The translations under genes were made by a program, and so were the position numbers. From Prevotella sp. (GTDB lineage: Bacteria > Bacteroidota > Bacteroidia > Bacteroidales > Dysgonomonadaceae), in NCBI GenBank assembly GCA_031263965.1, contig JAISES010000304.1:1-9561 (forward strand): a stretch of DNA of 9,561 nucleotides, in the 5' to 3' direction. Positions 5,419 through 9,561 of the stretch are shown here, piece by piece (the stretch's first letter is position 1; the number at the start of each line of letters is the position of its first letter). The notes beneath the pieces are model-generated. The model was given only the letters and a program-made list of their open reading frames with translations. It did no database searches and had not been told where the DNA came from.

Positions 5419-5444
5419 GAATGCCGTATCCCGTAGCGGCATTC
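5419..5444 (-). terminator. Hairpin in the glycosyltransferase-nitroreductase gap
   Basis: GAATGCCG (5419-5426) and CGGCATTC (5437-5444) form a perfect 8-bp, GC-containing stem with a 10-nt loop. Leftward it is followed by the weak T-tract TTTACAAT (5418-5411). A second small palindrome, CTGTATTACAG (5445-5455), spans the glycosyltransferase stop. It may act as a leaky terminator or an RNA-processing/stability hairpin separating the two gene pairs. Confidence 0.45.
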
Positions 5445-5449
5445 CTGTA

Positions 5450-6397
5450 TTACAGTTCCTCTTCTATTTTATAGTCGTTTCTGTCCGATGAGTTCCGCGA
5501 TACGATTTCCCCTAAGAATCCCGCAAGAAAAAGCTGGGTTCCCAATATCATCATAGTGAGTGCGATATAGAAATAAGGAGAATTTGTAACCAACGGATGG
5601 GGGATGCCCTTGCTTATTGCATATAATTTGGATGCCCCTACTGCGATAGTGGCCAACAATCCCAGAAAGAACATCACAGAACCCCATAGTCCGAAAAAGT
5701 GCATGGGCTTTCTTCCGAAAACCGACAGGAACCAGAGGGTGAGTAAATCAAGGTATCCATTGGCAAAGCGGCTTAGTCCGAATTTACTTTTTCCATATTT
5801 ACGGGCACGATGTTGTACTTCTTTTTCTGCGATCTTGTTGAATCCTGCTATTTTGGCCAGATAAGGGATATAACGGTGCATATCGTTATATATTTCAATG
5901 TTTTTCACCACTTCTTTTCTATAGGATTTTAGCCCGCAATTGAAGTCATGTAGTTTTACTCCCGAAACTTTTCTGGCTGTTGCATTGAATAGCTTGGTCG
6001 GTATTGTTTTTGACAAAGGATCGTAGCGTTTCCTTTTCCATCCTGAAATAAGATCGAATCCTTCTTCTTTTATCTTTTTATATAGCTCCGGTATTTCATC
6101 GGGACTATCCTGAAGATCGGCGTCCATTGTAATAATGACGTCTCCCTCTGTCCGTTTGAAGGCACAATGCAATGCCGGCGATTTGCCATAATTGCGTCTG
6201 AATCGTATCGCCTTTACATTGTTGTCGGCCTTTTTCAGATTACAGATTACATCCCATGAACGATCGGTACTACCGTCATCCACAAAAATAATCTCATAAG
6301 AAAAATCATTTTCGGTCATGACACGCTTTATCCAGTCATAGAGTTCACGAAGCGATTCTTCTTCATTCAGCAAGGGTATTACTACGGATATGTCCAT
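5450..6397 (-). CDS. GT2 polyprenyl-phosphate glycosyltransferase (DPM1/GtrB-like)
   Basis: A 315-residue inner-membrane glycosyltransferase. The cytoplasmic GT-A domain (about 1-225) opens with ISVVIPLLNEEESL. It has the nucleotide-site block IIFVDDGSTDRSW (36-48), the metal-binding DADLQDSPDEIP (92-103, DxD at 92-94) and the acceptor-side HDFNCGLKSYR (150-160). Two transmembrane helices follow (about 232-256 and 275-298) before a short charged tail. This layout is that of the DPM1/GtrB/ArnC-like enzymes. They move a sugar from a nucleotide donor to a polyprenyl phosphate, and the product is then flipped and used for envelope glycans, lipid A changes or protein glycosylation. The donor sugar is unknown. 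It starts 8 bp after the DUF4199 gene, a pairing common in Bacteroidales from memory. Confidence 0.93.
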   Translation of the reverse strand: MDISVVIPLLNEEESLRELYDWIKRVMTENDFSYEIIFVDDGSTDRSWDVICNLKKADNNVKAIRFRRNYGKSPALHCAFKRTEGDVIITMDADLQDSPDEIPELYKKIKEEGFDLISGWKRKRYDPLSKTIPTKLFNATARKVSGVKLHDFNCGLKSYRKEVVKNIEIYNDMHRYIPYLAKIAGFNKIAEKEVQHRARKYGKSKFGLSRFANGYLDLLTLWFLSVFGRKPMHFFGLWGSVMFFLGLLATIAVGASKLYAISKGIPHPLVTNSPYFYIALTMMILGTQLFLAGFLGEIVSRNSSDRNDYKIEEEL

Positions 6398-6405
6398 ACT
6401 AGCGA

Positions 6406-6960
6406 TCAGTTCTTTTTTATACTTACAACAAAATTCAAGATAACACTTAAAAATAACCCCAGAAATATATTTTTTGCAAACTCGAATACAATATAAGTAA
6501 TTTTACTTGAGCAGATTGCGATCATTCTGTCTCTGATTTGAACATAGTTCTCTTCCGGTATCAAACCTGTTTTCGGCATACTATCCGCCCCTGAAACAGT
6601 TATAGAAACAAGATTGGAAAAATACGCGGGATCTATAAATTTATAGTGCGCATAGATGATTGCACCTTCCAGAAACGAGGCATAGAAACACATCATTATC
6701 ATAAACAAGATGCAATGTATGCCGCCTTTCGGGTTCCCTGTACCGGAGCTTTTATATGTATAATAGAAAATATACATGAGTAAAAGCGTCACAATGTTCA
6801 TCAGATAGAATAAGAATTTAAATCTATCGGATACACCTATCTCAGCAACAACCAGAAACAGATACCTGAATACCCAGAATGCACCGAGAATCAAACCATA
6901 ATTCATGGCACATCTGTTGATCAGGGACAAGCTTCTTTCTGTATTCCGAATTCTACTCAT
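6406..6960 (-). CDS. DUF4199 family membrane protein
   Basis: A 184-residue inner-membrane protein that I assign to DUF4199 from its four-helix layout, the AMNYGLILGAFWVFRYLF opening and its place before a DPM1-like glycosyltransferase. Hydrophobic segments fall near residues 20-40, 49-67, 82-104 and 155-180. A longer polar loop (about 109-150) lies between the third and fourth. No catalytic motif is visible; no biochemical role is known to me. The tight 8-bp spacing suggests it helps or anchors the glycosyltransferase, by inference only. The ATG at 6960 is only a few bases from the expected transcription start, so a TTG at codon 11 (6930) or the ATG at codon 19 (6906) should be kept in mind. 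It is the first gene of the four-gene leftward operon. Confidence 0.82.
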   Translation of the reverse strand: MSRIRNTERSLSLINRCAMNYGLILGAFWVFRYLFLVVAEIGVSDRFKFLFYLMNIVTLLLMYIFYYTYKSSGTGNPKGGIHCILFMIMMCFYASFLEGAIIYAHYKFIDPAYFSNLVSITVSGADSMPKTGLIPEENYVQIRDRMIAICSSKITYIVFEFAKNIFLGLFLSVILNFVVSIKKN

Positions 6961-6968
6961 AAGTGATA

Positions 6969-6997
6969 CAAATGTAAGAAATTTGTTTTAAAACAAA
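6969..6997 (-). promoter_or_regulatory. Bacteroidota-type promoter of the four-gene operon
   Basis: On the minus strand TACATTTG (6969-6976) is a perfect TAnnTTTG -7 element. TTTG (6994-6997) serves as the -33 box at a short 17-bp spacing. The predicted start lies only about 2-4 nt before the ATG at 6960. The -33 box sits inside the 18-bp palindrome at 6981-6998. Confidence 0.5.
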
Positions 6998-6998
6998 T
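6981..6998. repeat. Perfect 18-bp palindrome, possible operator
   Basis: ATTTGTTTTAAAACAAAT reads the same on both strands with no loop, the shape expected of a site for a dimeric regulator. It covers the -33 box of the DUF4199 promoter and directly abuts the lon terminator stem, sharing its last two bases. Being entirely A/T except for one G and one C, it could also be partly a by-product of terminator T-tracts on both strands. Confidence 0.5.
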
Positions 6999-7026
6999 AA
7001 GTGCAAACTTGTTGATTTGCACTTAT
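6990..7026 (-). terminator. Intrinsic terminator of lon
   Basis: ATAAGTGCAAA (6997-7007) pairs perfectly with TTTGCACTTAT (7016-7026) across an 8-nt loop. Leftward, the direction of lon, the stem is followed by TTGTTTT (6996-6990). It begins about 48 nt past the lon stop and should end transcription before the downstream operon's own promoter. Confidence 0.8.
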
Positions 7027-7074
7027 CCTGTTATCAGAGTCTTTTTAAATTTTATATCATTTAAATTCTCAGAA

Positions 7075-9555
7075 CTATTTTGAGTCTTTTTTCTCTTCTA
7101 CTGTCAAATCGAGAGGCTGTTTTACTTTCTCTTTTAGCAAAGCGATGTCGAGAACCTGCCTTATATCATCTACATAGTGAAAAGTCAATCCTTTCAGGTA
7201 TAGCGGTTTTATTTCATCTATGTCTTTCTTATTCTCTTTGCACAAGATGATTTCTTTGATTCCTGCGCGTTTGGCTGCCAGGATCTTTTCCCTGATGCCG
7301 CCTACCGGCAATACTTTTCCCCGCAGGGTAATTTCCCCTGTCATCGCCAGGTTCGTCTTCACCTTTTGCTGAGTGAGCGCCGATGCCAATGATGTCACCA
7401 TCGTAATACCGGCCGAAGGCCCGTCTTTCGGGATTGCTCCTTCGGGAACATGCACATGTACATTCCAGTTTTCAAAGATTTTTTCATCAATCCCCAGTTC
7501 CTTATGGTGAGAGTGCAGGTATTCCAGCGCCAGTACGGCAGACTCTTTCATTACATCGCCCAGATTTCCGGTCAAGGTTAGCTTTCCGCCTTTACCTTTG
7601 CTTAGGGATGTTTCGATGAATAGAATTTCTCCTCCAACCGATGTCCAGGCCAGTCCGGTAACTACCCCCGCATATTGATTCCCTTGATACAGGTCTTTTG
7701 TATATTCCACTGCGCCCAGGTATTCATGCAGGTCTTCCGGATCGATCACCTTTTTATAGTCCTCTTCGGACGCTACTTTTCGGGCAAGCTTACGCATTAT
7801 TTTAGCCAGCTTTTTATCCAGTTCGCGCACACCGGATTCACGGGTATAGTTCTCAACTACTTTTTCTATAGTTTTTTTCGGAATATCAATCACATTCTTC
7901 TTCAAGCCATGATTTTCCAATTGTTTAGGTATCAGATGCCGGCGGGCGATTTCAATCTTTTCTTCAATGATATATCCGCTTACATCGATCAATTCCATAC
8001 GGTCGAGTAGAGGTTGCGAAATTGTAGAAAGGTTATTGGCTGTGGCCAGAAACATTACTTTCGACAAATCGTAATCTATATTCAGATAATTGTCGTGAAA
8101 TGCAGAGTTTTGTTCCGGATCCAGTACCTCGAGCAGGGCTGAGGCAGGATCGCCTTTAAAGTCGTTCCCGATTTTATCTATTTCGTCCAGAACAAATACA
8201 GGGTTCGACGAACCTGCTTTGAGTATATTATGGATTATACGTCCGGGCATGGCTCCGATGTATGTGCGGCGGTGGCCTCGTATCTCCGACTCATCGTGTA
8301 ATCCGCCGAACGAAACGCGGACATAATTGCGGTTCAAAGCTTTTGCGACAGATTTTCCCAGCGAGGTTTTCCCTACTCCCGGAGGTCCATATAAGCATAT
8401 TATCGGCGATTTCAGATCCCCTTTTAGTTTTAGTACGGCAAGATGTTCTATAATGCGCTCTTTGACCTTTTCCAGTCCAAAATGGTCTTGGTCGAGTACC
8501 TTTTGTGTATTTTTAAGATTGAAATTATCTTTTGTGTATTCGCCCCACGGCAAATCAAGCAATGTTTCTATATAAGTGTACTGTGTAGAGTAGTCGGGTG
8601 ACTGAGGATGCAAACGTTCCAGTTTACTCATTTCCTTTTCGAACGCTCCGGCTACATCTTTACTCCATTTTTTCTTTTGAGCGCGTTCCCTGAATTCTTC
8701 TAAATCTGCTTGTTGAGGATTCCCTCCAAGTTCGTCTTGTATGGTTTTTATTTGTTGTTGCAGGAAATATTCCTTTTGCTGTTGATTGAGTTCTTCCCGT
8801 GTTTTCATTTGGATATTGAGCTTCATCTCCATCATTTGATTTTCACGGTTGAGAATAACCAGCAACCTGTAAGCACGTTCTTTTTCATCGTCTATTTCGA
8901 GTAAAGCTTGTTTTTCTATTGCCGGCACAGGCAGATTTGAACAACAGTAATTTACTAAAAGAGAAGATGCATTTTCTGATTTCAGGCGTTGTATAAATTC
9001 CTTCGGTGGTTCTCCATACATACGAAGCATTTGTATTGTAAGATCGCGGATAGAATCGAGCAGCGCCTTATATTCTGTATCGTGTTTGGCTACAGAGACA
9101 CTCTCTCTTATTTCGTAATGGCCCTTCAGGAAAGGCTCGGATTGTGTCAATTCTGTCAGTCTGAAACGTTTCTTTCCTTGAAAAATGACAGTGACATTAT
9201 CTTCGTCGGGTAACTCTATTACTCGTATAATTTCTCCTATAACGCCCATTGTGTAAAGATCTCCAACTTCAGGTTCTTCATTTTCCGCGTCTTTTTGGCA
9301 GATGAGCGCTACATATTTCCCTTTTTGCCGGTTCACACTTCTAATCAGTTTTAATGATTTTTTGCGTGCTACTGAGATCGGCATGCTTGTACAGGGAAAT
9401 ATGATTGTATTCCGGAGAGGGAGAACAGGCAATTCTTCCTTTAGGTCTTTTTCGTTTATGGAACAGTCTCCGTCATCGAAGTCATTGGTAATGATTGAAA
9501 TAACAGGCTCATTGTTTTCCTCGGGACCGAGAAGATTCTTTTTTTTGTTGAACAT
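7075..9555 (-). CDS. lon: ATP-dependent protease Lon (LonA type)
   Basis: A complete 826-residue LonA protease, a cytoplasmic hexamer that degrades misfolded and short-lived regulatory proteins. The N-terminal substrate-binding domain begins at [14 protein letters not shown] (41-54) and runs to about 250, followed by a coiled stretch rich in Gln and Glu (about 250-310). The AAA+ module has Walker A GPPGVGKT (390-397), Walker B VFVLDEID (453-460), an ATANN sensor 1 (504-508), the arginine finger in LLDRME (Arg519) and sensor 2 GVRELDKK (Arg577). The C-terminal protease domain has the catalytic Ser714 in KDGPSAG and Lys757 in GGIREK. Their 43-residue spacing equals that of E. coli Lon (679/722). 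The first 40 residues are an acidic variable extension and the C-terminus has a short charged tail. ATG at 9555 is only six bases from the window edge, so its promoter is not visible. The stop is TAG at 7075-7077. Confidence 0.98.
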   Translation of the reverse strand: MFNKKKNLLGPEENNEPVISIITNDFDDGDCSINEKDLKEELPVLPLRNTIIFPCTSMPISVARKKSLKLIRSVNRQKGKYVALICQKDAENEEPEVGDLYTMGVIGEIIRVIELPDEDNVTVIFQGKKRFRLTELTQSEPFLKGHYEIRESVSVAKHDTEYKALLDSIRDLTIQMLRMYGEPPKEFIQRLKSENASSLLVNYCCSNLPVPAIEKQALLEIDDEKERAYRLLVILNRENQMMEMKLNIQMKTREELNQQQKEYFLQQQIKTIQDELGGNPQQADLEEFRERAQKKKWSKDVAGAFEKEMSKLERLHPQSPDYSTQYTYIETLLDLPWGEYTKDNFNLKNTQKVLDQDHFGLEKVKERIIEHLAVLKLKGDLKSPIICLYGPPGVGKTSLGKSVAKALNRNYVRVSFGGLHDESEIRGHRRTYIGAMPGRIIHNILKAGSSNPVFVLDEIDKIGNDFKGDPASALLEVLDPEQNSAFHDNYLNIDYDLSKVMFLATANNLSTISQPLLDRMELIDVSGYIIEEKIEIARRHLIPKQLENHGLKKNVIDIPKKTIEKVVENYTRESGVRELDKKLAKIMRKLARKVASEEDYKKVIDPEDLHEYLGAVEYTKDLYQGNQYAGVVTGLAWTSVGGEILFIETSLSKGKGGKLTLTGNLGDVMKESAVLALEYLHSHHKELGIDEKIFENWNVHVHVPEGAIPKDGPSAGITMVTSLASALTQQKVKTNLAMTGEITLRGKVLPVGGIREKILAAKRAGIKEIILCKENKKDIDEIKPLYLKGLTFHYVDDIRQVLDIALLKEKVKQPLDLTVEEKKDSK

Positions 9556-9561
9556 ATTTTA

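Noticed and set aside
7675..8010. 111-codon + strand frame inside lon
   Set aside because: It is antisense to a fully intact, highly conserved lon reading frame, and its product is a Phe-rich shadow with no domain.

Overview
The window looks like chromosomal DNA of a Bacteroidota bacterium, probably of the order Bacteroidales. A Dysgonomonas-like or Parabacteroides-like host is my guess, not something the sequence proves. The main evidence is that several genes are preceded by perfect matches to the Bacteroidota -7 promoter element TAnnTTTG. The sequence is also AT-rich, the lipoprotein and secretion signals fit this group, and a DUF4199 membrane protein sits directly upstream of a dolichol-phosphate-type glycosyltransferase, a pairing familiar from this group.

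Left part (1-3161, accessory in character): a gene-poor stretch (1-463) is followed by a leftward AraC-family regulator (464-1330). A 489-bp divergent intergenic region then holds a cluster of palindromic repeat units (about 1471-1669), with a degraded relative at 161-195. Two rightward genes for exported proteins follow, each with its own -7 element: a small secreted protein that resembles a Hint/intein-type domain but lacks the catalytic residues, and a BamE/SmpA-like lipoprotein with a long basic Pro/Thr-rich tail. An intrinsic terminator separates them.

Middle (3202-4323): a leftward UlaG-like metallo-beta-lactamase-fold hydrolase converges on the lipoprotein gene. Upstream of it is a 390-bp gap with a perfect 13-bp inverted repeat, a possible 35-codon ORF and a candidate terminator for the next gene.

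Right part (4324-9555, housekeeping in character, all leftward): lon encodes a complete ATP-dependent protease and ends in a strong terminator. Next comes a probable operon of DUF4199 membrane protein, GT2 polyprenyl-phosphate glycosyltransferase, nitroreductase and MntP-type manganese exporter. The first two genes are 8 bp apart and the last two overlap by 10 bp. A hairpin in the 50-bp gap between glycosyltransferase and nitroreductase may split expression. The first pair probably serves lipid-linked sugar transfer at the inner membrane. The second pair joins a flavin oxidoreductase to metal export, with no obvious biochemical link.

I saw no tRNA, rRNA, CRISPR array, insertion sequence or phage gene. 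The observations most worth following up are the residue-depleted Hint-like secreted protein, the palindromic repeat cluster beside its promoter, and the compact lon-terminator/palindrome/promoter junction at 6969-7026.
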